Assembly: GCF_024297145.1 (NCBI RefSeq)
Contig: NZ_JANCTC010000001.1
Span: 1 to 64,000, forward strand
Length of the DNA: 64,000 nt
From: Mesorhizobium sp. LMG 17147
GTDB lineage: Bacteria; Pseudomonadota; Alphaproteobacteria; Rhizobiales; Rhizobiaceae
Reading direction: 5' to 3'
This document shows positions 1 through 9,998 of this stretch, in pieces (the stretch's first letter is position 1; the number at the start of each line of letters is the position of its first letter). A program made the position numbers and the translations under genes. The notes beneath the pieces were generated by a model, which worked only from the letters and a program-made list of their open reading frames with translations, ran no database searches and had not been told where the DNA came from.

Positions 1-2
1 GC

Positions 3-581
3 AGATTGGTCACCGCCGACGCGCTCCACTGCCACACCCGCATGGCTGCGGCCATTACCCAAAGAGGTGGCGATTACCTGCTTGCGCTGAAGGGCAACCG
101 TCGTCATTGGCTGCGCCGTGCCAACCTGCAACTGGCCGACGCCACCCCTTCCATGGCCGAGCGGACCGAGACCAGCCACGGCCGCAACGAGTGGCGGCAG
201 GCCGAGATCGTGGCGGCGGCCGAGCCGCTGATGCCCGGCCACCTGGCCTTCATCCGCATCACCAGCCGACGCGATCAGGCCAGGCCGTTGATGCGCCTGT
301 TCATGGCCTCCACGCTCATGTCGCCGCAACGGGCGCTCGACCTCACTAGAGCTCATTGGCAGATCGAGAACGGCCTGCATTGGATGCTTGATGCCCATCT
401 CGATGAGGATCTCAGCCGTGCCCGCAAGGATAATGCTCCCGCCAACACAGCCCTTCTCAATCGCCTCGCCAGAAACATCCTTCAGACCGCCGATGCAGCC
501 AAAGTCCCCATCAGCCATCGCATCAAGAAATGCGCCTGGAACGACGACTATCTCATCAATGCCATCACTCATATGCGATAG
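3..581 (+). pseudogene. ISAs1-family transposase, C-terminal part (cut by window edge)
   Basis: The reading frame is open to the left edge, so only about 190 C-terminal residues are visible. They include the VTADALHCH segment (second catalytic Asp region of DDE transposases of the ISAs1/H-repeat group), the LLALKGN segment and the WQIENGLHW..DEDLSRAR segment carrying the catalytic Glu. The stop at 579-581 is followed by CCCTG; a 3' inverted repeat ending near 586 (reverse complement CAGGGC) is plausible but cannot be confirmed without the left end. The visible part has no frameshift, so the full copy may be intact outside the window. Confidence 0.8.
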
Positions 582-700
582 CCCTGCCCTCGAGGGGGGA
601 GATGGGCAGCGAAAACGCCCTACCTTCACCTAAGCCGAATTGACCCTGCCACCCTGACATGTCAAAGGCCCGGCCTAGCCTTTCGTCTGGAGAAGCCCTG

Positions 701-2875
701 ATGACCGATCGCGTCGAGATCGCCGGATTGCGGATTGCCCGCGAGCTTCATGATTTTGTCGTGAACGAGGCGCTGCCGGGCACCGGCATCGAGGCGCAGG
801 CATTCTGGAACGGTTTTTCGGCCATCGTCCATGATCTCTCGCCAAAAAACCGGGCGCTGCTCGAAAAGCGCGACGTCATGCAGGACAAGCTCGACCGCTG
901 GTACCGCGACAATGGCGCGCCGCTCGACATGGAGGCCTACAAGAGCTTCCTCCGCGAGATCGGCTATCTCCTGCCCGAGGGGCCGGCCTTCGGCGTGACT
1001 ACCGAAAATGTCGACCCGGAAATCGCGCTGGTCGCCGGGCCGCAGCTGGTGGTGCCGGTAATGAACGCGCGTTATGCGCTGAATGCCGCCAATGCGCGCT
1101 GGGGCTCGCTGTACGATGCGCTCTACGGCACCGATGCCATCCCGGAGACGGACGGCGCCGAGCGAGGCAACAAATTCAATCCGGCGCGCGGTGCCAAGGT
1201 CGTCGCCTGGGTGAAAAGCTTCTTCGACGAGGCGGTGCCGCTCACCACAGGCAAATGGGCGGGGGTCAACGGGCTTGCGGTCGCCAACGGCATGTTGCGG
1301 CTGGGCGAGGGTGCCGGCGCCACCACGCTTGCCGACCTCAAGCAGTTTGCCGGCTATCGCGGCGATGCCGCCAATCCCGAAGCCGTCCTGCTGGTCAAGA
1401 ATGGCCTGCACATCGAAATCGTTGTCGACCACAACAACCAGATCGGCCGCACCGATCCGGCCGGCATTGCCGATGTCGTGCTGGAATCGGCGCTGACCAC
1501 CATCCAGGACTGCGAGGATTCGGTCGCCGCGGTGGATGCGCAGGACAAGGTGCTGGTCTACCGCAACTGGCTCGGCCTGATGAAGGGCGACTTGGCGGAA
1601 GAGATCACCAAGGCCGGCAAGAGCTTTGTCCGCAGGCTCAACCCCGACCGCACCTATACCGCGCCGGATGGCGGCACGCTGACCTTGCCCGGCCGCTCGC
1701 TGATGCTGGTCAGGAATGTCGGCCACCTCATGACCAATCCGGCGATATCGGACCGCGACGGCAACGAGGTGCCGGAAGGCATCATGGATGCGGCGCTGAC
1801 GGCGCTGATCGCGCTGCACGACATCGGCCCGAACGGGCGCCGCGCCAATTCTCGCGCGGGCTCCATGTACATCGTAAAGCCCAAGATGCACGGGCCGGAG
1901 GAAGTCACCTTCGCCGTCGAGATTTTCGACCGCGTCGAAGCGCTGCTCGGCATGGCGAAAGACACCATCAAGATGGGCATCATGGACGAGGAGCGGCGCA
2001 CCACCGTCAACCTCAAGGAGGCGATCCGCGCCGCCAAAGACCGCGTCGTCTTCATCAACACCGGCTTCCTCGACCGCACCGGCGACGAGATCCACACCTC
2101 AATGGAAGCCGGCCCGATGATCCGCAAGGGCGACATGAAACAGGCCGCCTGGATTGCCGCCTACGAAGCCTGGAACGTCGATACCGGGCTGGAATGCGGG
2201 TTGGCCGGCCACGCCCAGATAGGCAAGGGCATGTGGGCGATGCCCGACCTGATGGCGGCAATGCTGGCCGAGAAGATCGCGCACCCCAAGGCCGGCGCCA
2301 ACACCGCCTGGGTGCCGTCGCCGACGGCGGCAACCCTGCACGCCACGCACTACCACAAGGTCGACGTCCACGCCGTGCAGCAGGCTCTGAAGAGCCGGCC
2401 CAAGGCCAGGCTCGACGACATCCTGTCGGTGCCGGTGGCAAGGCTGCCGAACTGGTCTCAGGAAGATATCCAGAAGGAGCTCGACAACAACGCGCAGGGG
2501 ATTCTGGGCTATGTCGTGCGCTGGATCGACCAGGGCGTCGGCTGCTCGAAAGTACCAGATATAAACGACGTCGGCCTGATGGAGGACCGCGCCACGCTGC
2601 GCATCTCCTCTCAGCACATCGCCAACTGGCTGCATCACCGCGTCTGCACGCCCGAGCAGGTCATGGAGACGATGAAGCGCATGGCGGCTATCGTCGACCG
2701 CCAGAATGAAGGCGATCCGCTCTACCGGCGGATGGCACCGGATTTCGGCAAGTCCATCGCGTTTCTTGCTGCCTGTGACCTGGTCTTCAAGGGCCGCGTC
2801 CAGCCCAATGGCTACACCGAGCCAGTGCTGCACGCGCGGAGGCTGGAATTGAAGGCGAAAGGGCAGGAGCGATAG
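701..2875 (+). CDS. glcB: Malate synthase G
   Basis: Condenses glyoxylate with acetyl-CoA to malate (glyoxylate bypass, glycolate use); cytoplasmic. The ATG at 701 is preferred over the upstream ATG at 659: it has a GGAGAA ribosome site and gives 724 residues, close to the 723 typical of the monomeric G isoform. With this start, the catalytic Arg falls at 338 (LVRNVGHL) and the catalytic Asp at 629 (MEDRATLR), matching Arg338 and Asp631 of the E. coli enzyme. It is a single gene just downstream of the transposase remnant, followed by a short GC-rich hairpin at about 2887-2910. No glycolate oxidase genes lie beside it. Confidence 0.96.
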   Translation: MTDRVEIAGLRIARELHDFVVNEALPGTGIEAQAFWNGFSAIVHDLSPKNRALLEKRDVMQDKLDRWYRDNGAPLDMEAYKSFLREIGYLLPEGPAFGVTTENVDPEIALVAGPQLVVPVMNARYALNAANARWGSLYDALYGTDAIPETDGAERGNKFNPARGAKVVAWVKSFFDEAVPLTTGKWAGVNGLAVANGMLRLGEGAGATTLADLKQFAGYRGDAANPEAVLLVKNGLHIEIVVDHNNQIGRTDPAGIADVVLESALTTIQDCEDSVAAVDAQDKVLVYRNWLGLMKGDLAEEITKAGKSFVRRLNPDRTYTAPDGGTLTLPGRSLMLVRNVGHLMTNPAISDRDGNEVPEGIMDAALTALIALHDIGPNGRRANSRAGSMYIVKPKMHGPEEVTFAVEIFDRVEALLGMAKDTIKMGIMDEERRTTVNLKEAIRAAKDRVVFINTGFLDRTGDEIHTSMEAGPMIRKGDMKQAAWIAAYEAWNVDTGLECGLAGHAQIGKGMWAMPDLMAAMLAEKIAHPKAGANTAWVPSPTAATLHATHYHKVDVHAVQQALKSRPKARLDDILSVPVARLPNWSQEDIQKELDNNAQGILGYVVRWIDQGVGCSKVPDINDVGLMEDRATLRISSQHIANWLHHRVCTPEQVMETMKRMAAIVDRQNEGDPLYRRMAPDFGKSIAFLAACDLVFKGRVQPNGYTEPVLHARRLELKAKGQER

Positions 2876-2885
2876 TCGCCAGCGT

Positions 2886-2911
2886 CCCCCCTCCCCTCAA
2901 GGGGGAGGGGA
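2886..2911. repeat. Short C/G-rich palindrome between convergent genes
   Basis: CCCCTCCCC is followed at once by a GGGGGAGGGG arm with a CTCAA loop. It lies between the ends of glcB (+) and comM (-), where it could act as a transcript-end hairpin. The loop core CCCTCAAGGGGG is shared with the repeat at about 29,805-29,985, so it may be a short member of that dispersed family. There is no clear T-run. Confidence 0.5.
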
Positions 2912-2918
2912 GCGTCCC

Positions 2919-4451
2919 TCACGCCGCTTGTGCCATCCGCTCCGAACTCATGCGGTAGGAAATCGCCTCGGCCAGATGGATGCGGCCGACCGCCTCGCTG
3001 GCCTCGAGATCGGCCAGTGTCCGCGCCACCTTCAGCACGCGATGATAGGCTCGTGCGGAAAAGCCGAGCTTTTCGCTGGCATCCCTCAGCAGCGACAGGC
3101 CGGCGGCATCCGGCATGGCGATCTCCTCGATGACTGACGGCGAGCAATGCGCGTTGGTGGTGGCGGAGGTCGCGCCGAGCCGTTCGAAACGCTCACGCTG
3201 GATCGTACGGGCACGCGCCACGCGTAGTGCCACGGCTGCGCTCTTCTCCGCCCGGTCCGGCCGGATCAGATCGCTGGCCGAGACCGCCGGCACCTCGATC
3301 CTGAGATCGATGCGGTCGAGCAGCGGGCCGGAAATGCGCGCCTGGTAGTCGGTGCGGCAGCGGTCGCCGCGCAGGCAGCGATAGCCCGGCTCGCCGGCCA
3401 TGCCGCAGCGGCACGGGTTCATCGCCGCGACCAGCTGGATGCGCGCCGGATAAGTGACGCGATGATTGGCGCGCGCGATCATGCAGTCGCCGGTCTCCAG
3501 CGGCTGGCGCAGCGCATCGAGCGCCTGCGGCGAGAATTCGGGAAACTCGTCGAGGAACAGCACGCCGTGATGGGCGAGCGAGGCCTCGCCCGGCCGCACG
3601 CGCAACCCGCCACCGACCATCGCCGCCATCGAGGCCGAATGATGTGGCGCGCGGAACGGCCGCCGGTCGGTGAGTTTTCCTTCCCCGAGCTCGCCGGCCA
3701 CCGAGGCGATCATCGAGACTTCGAGCAATTCCCTGGGTGCCAGCGGCGGCAGGATCGACGGCAGCCGCTGCGCCAGCATCGATTTTCCCGACCCCGGCGG
3801 CCCGACCATCAAAAGATTGTGGCCGCCGGCGGCCGCCACCTCCAGCGCCCGCTTGGCGGTCTCCTGGCCCTTGATGTCGGCAAGGTCGGGCAGGTCGCGC
3901 GCGGCGGCATGGATGCCGGCTTCCGGCCGTGACAGAACCTGCGTGCCACGAAAATGATTGGCGATGGCAATCAGGCTGCGCGGCGCCAATATGTCGAAAT
4001 CCTTGCCGGCCCAGGCCGCTTCCGGCCCGCAGGCGAACGGGCAGATCAGCCCCTTGCCTTCGGCATTGGCGCCGATTGCCGCCGGCAGCGCGCCGGCCAC
4101 CGCAGCAATGGTTCCGTCGAGCGACAATTCGCCAAGCACGACATAGCCGGCCAGCATGTCGCCCGGAATGGCACCGAGCGCCGCCATCAGCCCGAGCGCG
4201 ATCGGCAAATCGTAGTGGCTGCCCTCCTTCGGCAGGTCGGCGGGTGCCAGATTGACGGTGACCTTCTTCGACGGCATCGACAGGCCGGATGCATGAAGTG
4301 CTGCCTGCACCCGCTCGCGGCTTTCGGCTACAGCCTTGTCGGCCAGCCCGACGATGTGCATGTTGACCTTGCCCGGCGCGATCATCACCTGCACGTCGAC
4401 CGGCACGGCCTCGATGCCTTGGAAAGCAACCGTGCGAACCCGCGCCACCAT
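2919..4451 (-). CDS. comM: YifB/ComM family Mg-chelatase-like AAA+ ATPase
   Basis: A 510-residue protein with the three-part YifB layout: an N-terminal Lon-protease-S16-like fold (about 20-140), the Mg-chelatase AAA+ domain with Walker A at 217-224 (GPPGSGKS) and the sensor stretch VLFLDEFPEF, a cysteine-rich insert (NPCRCGMAGEPGYRCLRGDRC), and the C-terminal helical domain. In naturally competent bacteria ComM is a hexameric helicase that promotes branch migration during integration of transformed DNA. The family is also common in non-competent alphaproteobacteria, where its job is less clear. It is a single gene, convergent with glcB; the ATG start is well supported by homologous N-termini beginning MVARV. 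Confidence 0.9.
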   Translation of the reverse strand: MVARVRTVAFQGIEAVPVDVQVMIAPGKVNMHIVGLADKAVAESRERVQAALHASGLSMPSKKVTVNLAPADLPKEGSHYDLPIALGLMAALGAIPGDMLAGYVVLGELSLDGTIAAVAGALPAAIGANAEGKGLICPFACGPEAAWAGKDFDILAPRSLIAIANHFRGTQVLSRPEAGIHAAARDLPDLADIKGQETAKRALEVAAAGGHNLLMVGPPGSGKSMLAQRLPSILPPLAPRELLEVSMIASVAGELGEGKLTDRRPFRAPHHSASMAAMVGGGLRVRPGEASLAHHGVLFLDEFPEFSPQALDALRQPLETGDCMIARANHRVTYPARIQLVAAMNPCRCGMAGEPGYRCLRGDRCRTDYQARISGPLLDRIDLRIEVPAVSASDLIRPDRAEKSAAVALRVARARTIQRERFERLGATSATTNAHCSPSVIEEIAMPDAAGLSLLRDASEKLGFSARAYHRVLKVARTLADLEASEAVGRIHLAEAISYRMSSERMAQAA

Positions 4452-4614
4452 GTCTTCACCCCGGATGCAGGCTCTTGCCCGAAGCCTTTGCGATCATGCC
4501 GCGAACGGCGTCACCAGAGACAACCATAGATTTCCGGCGAAGGCAAGAACATTTGGGGAACGGCTGAACGCAACGGCTGCGATGGTTTGCAACGCGGCCG
4601 CTCGCGAAGCGAGG

Positions 4615-5556
4615 CTAGCTGCGCTTCTCCTCCACCGCATTCCAGAACAGGCTGGCGATGTCGGCGCCGCCGAAGCGCTGCACTTCGCGTATGCCGGTCG
4701 GTGAGGTCACGTTGATCTCGGTCATGTAGTCGCCGATGACGTCGATGCCGACGAGGATGAAGCCGCGCTCCTTCAGCGAGGGGCCGATGCGGGAGCAGAT
4801 CTCGCGTTCGCGTTCCGTCAGCTCGGTCTTTTCGGCGCGGCCGCCGACATGCATGTTGGAGCGCGAATCGTGCTCGGCCGGCACGCGGTTGATGGCGCCG
4901 ACAGGCTCGCCGTCGATCAGGATGATGCGCTTGTCGCCAGCCCGCACCTCCTTGAGGTAGCGCTGAACGATGTAGGGTTCGCGGAACATCTGGCCGAACA
5001 TTTCGAGCAGCGAGGCGAGGTTGCGGTCGGCCTCATGCAGGTGGAAGATGCCGGCGCCGCCATTGCCGTAGAGCGGCTTGACGATGATATCGCCGAACTC
5101 CTTGCGGAAGGCGGCGACCTCGAGCGGGTCCTTGGTGATAAGCGTATCCGGCATCAGGTCGGGAAATTCGGTGACGAAGATCTTTTCCGGGCTGTTGCGC
5201 ACCCAGGCTGGGTCGTTGACCACCAGCGTCTTCGGATGGATGCGCTCGAGGATATGCGTGGTGGTGATGTAGTTCATGTCGAAGGGCGGATCCTGCCGCA
5301 AAAGGATGACGTCCATCTCCGACAGGTCGGTGCGGACTTCTTCGCCTAGCGAATAATGATTGCCCTTCTCGTCGCGGACCTGCATCGCCTCGATACGGGC
5401 AAACACCTTGCCGTCGCGCAGCGACAGCCGGTCGGGCGTGTAGTGGAACAACTGGTGCCCGCGCCGCTGCGCTTCCAGCGACAGCGCAAACGACGTATCG
5501 CCGGCAATCGACACGGTGGAGATGTGGTCCATCTGGACGGCGACTTTCAGGGGCAT
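4615..5556 (-). CDS. gshB: Glutathione synthetase
   Basis: ATP-grasp ligase that joins gamma-glutamylcysteine and glycine; second step of glutathione synthesis, cytoplasmic. The 313 residues from the ATG at 5556 match the 310-320 usual for GshB. Visible landmarks are the N-terminal [21 protein letters not shown] segment, [20 protein letters not shown], the ATP-grasp lysine and glycine-rich loop in [13 protein letters not shown], and the C-terminal [21 protein letters not shown] with Mg-binding Glu and Asn. The same frame runs open to 5940, but that part overlaps the next gene antiparallel-free on the same strand and lacks GshB character; a GGAGAG site sits just before 5556. Confidence 0.95.
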   Translation of the reverse strand: MPLKVAVQMDHISTVSIAGDTSFALSLEAQRRGHQLFHYTPDRLSLRDGKVFARIEAMQVRDEKGNHYSLGEEVRTDLSEMDVILLRQDPPFDMNYITTTHILERIHPKTLVVNDPAWVRNSPEKIFVTEFPDLMPDTLITKDPLEVAAFRKEFGDIIVKPLYGNGGAGIFHLHEADRNLASLLEMFGQMFREPYIVQRYLKEVRAGDKRIILIDGEPVGAINRVPAEHDSRSNMHVGGRAEKTELTEREREICSRIGPSLKERGFILVGIDVIGDYMTEINVTSPTGIREVQRFGGADIASLFWNAVEEKRS

Positions 5557-5776
5557 GGGTGCTCTCCGGCGCACTTGGAGCGACGTGCGTCCACCTGGAC
5601 GCACATATGCTCCAACATTCTTGAATCCATGCATCGTGCCTTCCGAAAATCGATTCCGATTTTTCGGGCCGATGCACCGACGACAGCGATATAAGGAAAT
5701 CGGCGGCCTCTGCCAATCGGCCAAGGTCATGATGAGGCTGCGCTTCGCTTGGCGCAGACCCCAATGCGATGTGCCT

Positions 5777-6151
5777 TCAGCGGTCGAAGACCAGCTTGGA
5801 ATAGCCGAGGAAGGACAGCGCCATGGCAACCAGTGAGGCGACCGCAAGGGCGGCGAGCGGCGGCACCATCGGCAGCGCGAACAGCATGGCGCAATAGACG
5901 AGATAATTGACGAGGCTGGTGGCAATGCCGACGCCGCCATAGCGTGCGCTCTCTTGCGCGACGCCGCGGCTGGAAGGCGAGAAGGTCAAATGGCGGTTGA
6001 TCAGCCAGGTGACGGACAGGGCAAAACCGATCGAGATGATGCGAGCCGCGAAGGGGCCGAGCGGCGCTATCGCCAACACCAGCCAAAGCGCCGCCGCGTC
6101 GGCGACGAAGCCGATGCCGCCGGCGACAATGAAGCGGGCGAGGCGTCCCAT
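5777..6151 (-). CDS. GtrA-like membrane protein (putative lipid-linked sugar flippase)
   Basis: A 124-residue protein with four predicted membrane helices (about 7-30, 36-55, 75-93, 97-118) and the GtrA hallmark [20 protein letters not shown] at the N-terminus. In Gtr systems, GtrA is thought to flip undecaprenyl-phosphate-linked glucose across the inner membrane. It lies 8 bp after the GT2 gene on the same strand, consistent with co-transcription and with being the flippase partner of that GtrB-like enzyme. The substrate is not deducible from sequence. GtrA-family members also occur with cell-wall and teichoic-acid genes, so the direct role is inference. Confidence 0.82.
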   Translation of the reverse strand: MGRLARFIVAGGIGFVADAAALWLVLAIAPLGPFAARIISIGFALSVTWLINRHLTFSPSSRGVAQESARYGGVGIATSLVNYLVYCAMLFALPMVPPLAALAVASLVAMALSFLGYSKLVFDR

Positions 6152-6159
6152 TTAGGGCT

Positions 6160-7167
6160 CTAAGCCGCCCGCGGGGTCTTGCGCGGTCCGGTCTTCAGAG
6201 TCGCGAGCGCACTTGCGCGTTCGCGTTCGATGCGGCCGGAAGGCATCGACAGATAGAAGATGCGCTTCTGCTCGGCCCGGCCGCGCGACACCGAATCGAG
6301 GATTACCCCGGTCACCGCCGCCAGCATCGACAGCAGCAGCAGCCCGACCGACAGCACCCACGTCGGCATGCGCGGCACAAGCCCGGTTTCGGCGAACTCG
6401 ATCAGCACCGGCGCCATCAGAAACAGGCTTGATGCCAGGAAGAACACCGAAAAAGCGCCGAAGAAACGCAGCGGCTGCGTCTCCTTCATCAGCATGACGA
6501 ACATCCACAGGATCTTCGCGCCGTCGCGAAAGGTCGATAGCTTCGACGAGGAGCCTTCCGGCCGTCGGCCATAGTCGAGCCCGATCTCGCTGACCGGCAG
6601 TTTGAGTTGCGAGGCGTGCACCGACATTTCGGTCTCGATCTCGAAGCCGCCGGAAACCGCGGGAAAGCTCTTGACGAAGCGCCGAGTGAAGGCGCGGTAG
6701 CCGGAGAAGATATCGGTGAAGTCGGAGCCGAACAGCCGCTTGTAGAGGCTGTTGAAGATGCGGTTGCCGAAGGCATGACCGGTCCTGCCACCATCGTCGG
6801 TGACGCCGCGCCTGGTGCCCACCACCATGTCGGAGCGCTCGGTCAGCAGCGTGTTGATCAGTTGCGGCGCGTCCTCCGGCGTATAGGTGCCGTCGCCGTC
6901 GGCCATCAGGTAGATGTCGGCCTCGATGTCGGCGAACATGCGGCGCACGACATTGCCTTTGCCCTGGCGCGGCTCGCGCACAACAATGGCGCCGGCGGCG
7001 CGGGCTCGGAGCGCCGTCAGGTCGCGCGAATTGTTGTCGTAGACATAGATCGCGGCGGCAGGCAGCGTTTCGCGAAAGCGCCGCACCACTTCGCCGATCG
7101 TCAGCTCCTCATTGTAGCAAGGCAGGAGCACGGCGATGCTCGGCTCATGGCGCACTTCTTGTGGCAT
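6160..7167 (-). CDS. GT2 family glycosyltransferase, GtrB/DPMS-like
   Basis: A 335-residue inner-membrane GT-A glycosyltransferase predicted to charge polyprenyl phosphate with a sugar nucleotide. The N-terminal domain shows IAVLLPCYNEELTIG, the metal-binding D90-G-D92 motif and YKRLFGSDFTDIFSGYRAF, typical of dolichol-phosphate-mannose synthase-like enzymes. Two hydrophobic helices near 228-255 and 268-292 anchor the C-terminus, as in GtrB. The start has a GGAGA site. It is followed at 8 bp by the GtrA-like gene and is divergent from a GT-C-like membrane protein, so a three-part glycosylation set is likely. The donor sugar cannot be read from sequence. Confidence 0.88.
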   Translation of the reverse strand: MPQEVRHEPSIAVLLPCYNEELTIGEVVRRFRETLPAAAIYVYDNNSRDLTALRARAAGAIVVREPRQGKGNVVRRMFADIEADIYLMADGDGTYTPEDAPQLINTLLTERSDMVVGTRRGVTDDGGRTGHAFGNRIFNSLYKRLFGSDFTDIFSGYRAFTRRFVKSFPAVSGGFEIETEMSVHASQLKLPVSEIGLDYGRRPEGSSSKLSTFRDGAKILWMFVMLMKETQPLRFFGAFSVFFLASSLFLMAPVLIEFAETGLVPRMPTWVLSVGLLLLSMLAAVTGVILDSVSRGRAEQKRIFYLSMPSGRIERERASALATLKTGPRKTPRAA

Positions 7168-7295
7168 TTTCGTCTCCGGATGCCCTGTGAGGCCCCTGAC
7201 CGCTCAAACGCCGGCCTCGCTCGGGCGGCTTTACTATTTATTGAAGCTGTTAAGGCTAGGTTTAAGCCGCCCGGTATTCCTCCAAAGGTCCTGAT

Positions 7296-9098
7296 ATGAG
7301 CACAGCCGACGATGGCGCCTCCATTTGGAGGTCCGATATCGCGCTGGCGCTGTTTGCCACGGTGCTGGCACTTGCCGTCAATGCCTTTGCCGGCTTCCCG
7401 GCACTGACCAATGCCGGCGGCGACAACGACAATCTGCTGCGCCTCGTCGAAGTTCGCGACATGCTCGCCGGCCAGGGCTGGTTCGATCTGCACCAGTACC
7501 GGATGGGCCTGCAAGGCGGCTTCGTCATGCACTGGTCGCGGCTGGTCGATGCGCCGATCGCCGCCATCATCATCGCCGTATCGGCCCTGACCGGCGGCGC
7601 GGCCTTTGCCGAGAATGTTGCGCAGGTGCTGTGGCCGGCGCTGCTCTTCTGCCTGACCGTATTTTTCACCGCCCGCGCCGCACGCAGCTTTGCCGGTCAC
7701 GGCGCTGTGCTGCCGGCTGTCGTCGTCGGCGCCGCCGCACTGCATTTCCTCGGCATTTTTTCGCCTGGCGCGCTCGATCACCACAATATCCAGCTGATGC
7801 TGAGCATGGCCAGCCTGAGCTTGTTGCTTGAAGCGCCATTGCGCAAGGCGGCGGCATTGCTCTCCGGCCTATGCGCCGGGCTGATGCTGGCCATAGGTAT
7901 GGAAACCGCGCCATACGTTGCCACCATCGGCGCCTATGTCGCCATGCTGTTTGCCCTCGACGTCAATGGCGAGAGGTCGATCGCCAGGGATTTCGGCCTC
8001 GGCTTTGCCGGCATCTCCGCCCTCGTTTTTGTCGTCACCATTCCGTGGTCCGCTTGGGGTCAGGCGCAATGCGACGCCTTCTCGGCCGTGCAGTTCGTCG
8101 TCGCAGCGATTGCCGCAACCGGCCTTGCAACCATAGCGTCGATCGAGCCGGCCGGCCGCACGCGCCAACGGCGCATCGCCTCACTTGGCCTGCTCGCCAT
8201 GCTATTGGGCGCTGTCGTCGTTTTGTTGTTCCCACAATGCCTGGCAGCGCCCTACGCCAACCTCGATCCGCGCCTCAAGGAGCTGTGGCTTGATCACATC
8301 GACGAGGCGCAGTCGCTGTTCAAGCTGCTCGCTGAAGATCCGGCCGGGGTGGTGGCGCGCTATGCCACGCCGCTCATTGCGCTCGTCCTGATGGCGCTTC
8401 GCCTTGGCCGCGGTGGCTGGCGGCGGCAGGACAGCCTTGTCGGCGCGCTGCTTGTCGTGGCCTTCATCGTCAGCGCCTGGCAGGTACGCGGTTCGACATT
8501 CTCGATCGCCTTCGCCGTCATTCCGCTTGCCGCCTGGATTGCCAAATGGCGTCAACGGGCCGAGGCCAGCGCGTCGCGCGGTGTGGCGCTGCGCATGGCT
8601 GCCGTCTGGCTGGTTTCGGTGAATGCGGTCTGGACTGGGGCTGCCGCGGCGACCTCGGTAGCCTTCGAAGACAGCAACACCACGGCGGATAATGGCGACG
8701 GCACCGATGTCGCTTGCCAGCGCAAGGCCTCCTTTGCGGCGCTCGGCCGCCTGCCCGGCACCACCGTACTGGCAATTTCCAATCTCGGATCGCCTATCCT
8801 GGCCTATTCCGGACATCGCGTCTTCGCCGGGCCTTATCATCGCAATGTCGCCGGCAACCTGCTGGCGCTCGATGCCTTCCTTGGGTCCGATGCCGATGCC
8901 AGGACGGTCGTGGCGGATCATAATGTCGGCCTCGTCGCGCTGTGCCCCGGCAGCGCCGAAAGCAAGCTCCTCGCAGCCAAGGCGCCGACAGGCTTTCTTG
9001 CCGGGCTGATGCGCGGCAGCGTGCCGGAATGGCTTGAGCCGGTTGCCGGGACCAGCGGAGCCGCCGTCGAATTGTACCGCGTCCGGCTGGGCGGCTGA
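7296..9098 (+). CDS. Large multi-spanning membrane protein, probable GT-C glycosyltransferase
   Basis: A 600-residue protein with about 10-12 hydrophobic helices over the first 420 residues, another helix near 430-455, and a soluble C-terminal part. The first periplasmic loop has GGDNDNLLRLVEVRDMLAG and MHWSRLVDAPIA, and the next has GALDHHNIQLM. Acidic loop residues plus a DHHN motif after the first helices resemble STT3/PglB-like and other GT-C enzymes that use polyprenyl-linked donors. It is divergent from the GT2-GtrA pair (128 bp between starts). I infer it is the transferase that uses the lipid-linked sugar; it could also be an uncharacterised membrane protein. Confidence 0.7.
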   Translation: MSTADDGASIWRSDIALALFATVLALAVNAFAGFPALTNAGGDNDNLLRLVEVRDMLAGQGWFDLHQYRMGLQGGFVMHWSRLVDAPIAAIIIAVSALTGGAAFAENVAQVLWPALLFCLTVFFTARAARSFAGHGAVLPAVVVGAAALHFLGIFSPGALDHHNIQLMLSMASLSLLLEAPLRKAAALLSGLCAGLMLAIGMETAPYVATIGAYVAMLFALDVNGERSIARDFGLGFAGISALVFVVTIPWSAWGQAQCDAFSAVQFVVAAIAATGLATIASIEPAGRTRQRRIASLGLLAMLLGAVVVLLFPQCLAAPYANLDPRLKELWLDHIDEAQSLFKLLAEDPAGVVARYATPLIALVLMALRLGRGGWRRQDSLVGALLVVAFIVSAWQVRGSTFSIAFAVIPLAAWIAKWRQRAEASASRGVALRMAAVWLVSVNAVWTGAAAATSVAFEDSNTTADNGDGTDVACQRKASFAALGRLPGTTVLAISNLGSPILAYSGHRVFAGPYHRNVAGNLLALDAFLGSDADARTVVADHNVGLVALCPGSAESKLLAAKAPTGFLAGLMRGSVPEWLEPVAGTSGAAVELYRVRLGG

Positions 9099-9230
9099 TC
9101 GATCGGCGGCGCGTGCGGCCTTTTGTCGGACATAAGTCGCGTCAATCCACTCTTTCGTCCTTGCCCGCCCGACACGGCTGGATAGGATGCGCGCCGGCCG
9201 ACCGAGATCATTGGACCGGGAGAGAATTTC

Positions 9231-9998
9231 ATGATGCCATCGGCACGCTTTGCCGACCTCGAAGGCGCTTCGGTGCTGATCACCGGCGGCGGCTCCGGCA
9301 TTGGTGCTGCCTTGACCGAAGGTTTTGTCCGCCAGGGGGCAAAGGTCGCCTTCATTGATATCGCCGACCGTCCGAGCCTGGCGCTGGCCGATCGGTTAGA
9401 CAAGGAGCTCGGCCGGCGGCCGTTCTATCTCAAGACCGACATACGCGACATCGAGGCATTGCGGGTATCAATCGCCAAAGCCGCCGAGGCGCATGGCGAC
9501 GTGACCGTGCTGGTCAACAATGCCGCTCAGGATGACCGTCATGCCGTCGAAGACGTCACGGTCGAGTTCTGGGACAACAACCATGCCATTAACCTGCGCC
9601 CGCATTTCTTCAGCGCACAGGCGGTGGCGCCGGGCATGAAGCGGGCCGGTGGCGGCTCGATAATTAATTTCACCTCGACCTCGTTTCTCATCAACCATCC
9701 CGATATGCCGGCCTATACCGCCGCCAAGGCGGGCATCGTCGGCCTTACCAAGGGTCTCGCCGGCAAGCTCGGTGCCGACGGCATTCGCGTCAACGCGATC
9801 GCGCCCGGCTGGGTAATCACCGAGCGGCAGAGAAAGCTCTGGGTCACCGAACAGGCGCTCGCCGCTCACGTCGCCAAGCAGTGCATCAAGCGTGTGATGC
9901 AGCCGGAAGACATTGTCGGCACCGTGCTGTTCCTGGCGTCGGATGCTTCACGCATGCTGACCGCGCAGATGCTGATCGTCGACGGGGGGTTCCTGTGA
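9231..9998 (+). CDS. SDR family sugar dehydrogenase (probable galactose/arabinose-type 1-dehydrogenase)
   Basis: A 255-residue classical short-chain dehydrogenase: cofactor loop TGGGSGIG near 20-27, VNNAA, Ser in STSF, and the catalytic YTAAK. GGGAGA precedes tandem ATGs at 9231 and 9234. It is the first gene of an operon in which every junction is a 4-bp overlap, followed by KDGal kinase, KDPGal aldolase and an SMP-30 lactonase. That context points to oxidation of D-galactose (or a related aldose) to its lactone as the first step of a De Ley-Doudoroff-type route. Substrate assignment rests on context; SDR sequence alone does not settle it. Confidence 0.83.
   Translation: MMPSARFADLEGASVLITGGGSGIGAALTEGFVRQGAKVAFIDIADRPSLALADRLDKELGRRPFYLKTDIRDIEALRVSIAKAAEAHGDVTVLVNNAAQDDRHAVEDVTVEFWDNNHAINLRPHFFSAQAVAPGMKRAGGGSIINFTSTSFLINHPDMPAYTAAKAGIVGLTKGLAGKLGADGIRVNAIAPGWVITERQRKLWVTEQALAAHVAKQCIKRVMQPEDIVGTVLFLASDASRMLTAQMLIVDGGFL

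Noticed and set aside
662..2095. 477-residue minus-strand open frame antisense to malate synthase
   Set aside because: Product is Val/Arg/Gly/His-rich without any domain, and the plus-strand frame encodes a full GlcB with catalytic residues. Long antisense frames are expected at this GC content.
5557..5940. Upstream extension of the gshB frame
   Set aside because: Ser/Arg/Pro-rich with no resemblance to GshB; the frame overlaps the GtrA-like gene on the same strand in a different phase, and a good start with ribosome site exists at 5,556.
7262..7784. Minus-strand frames overlapping the start of the GT-C-like gene
   Set aside because: They would cover the intergenic promoter region and the N-terminal helices of a convincing membrane protein, and show no domain of their own.
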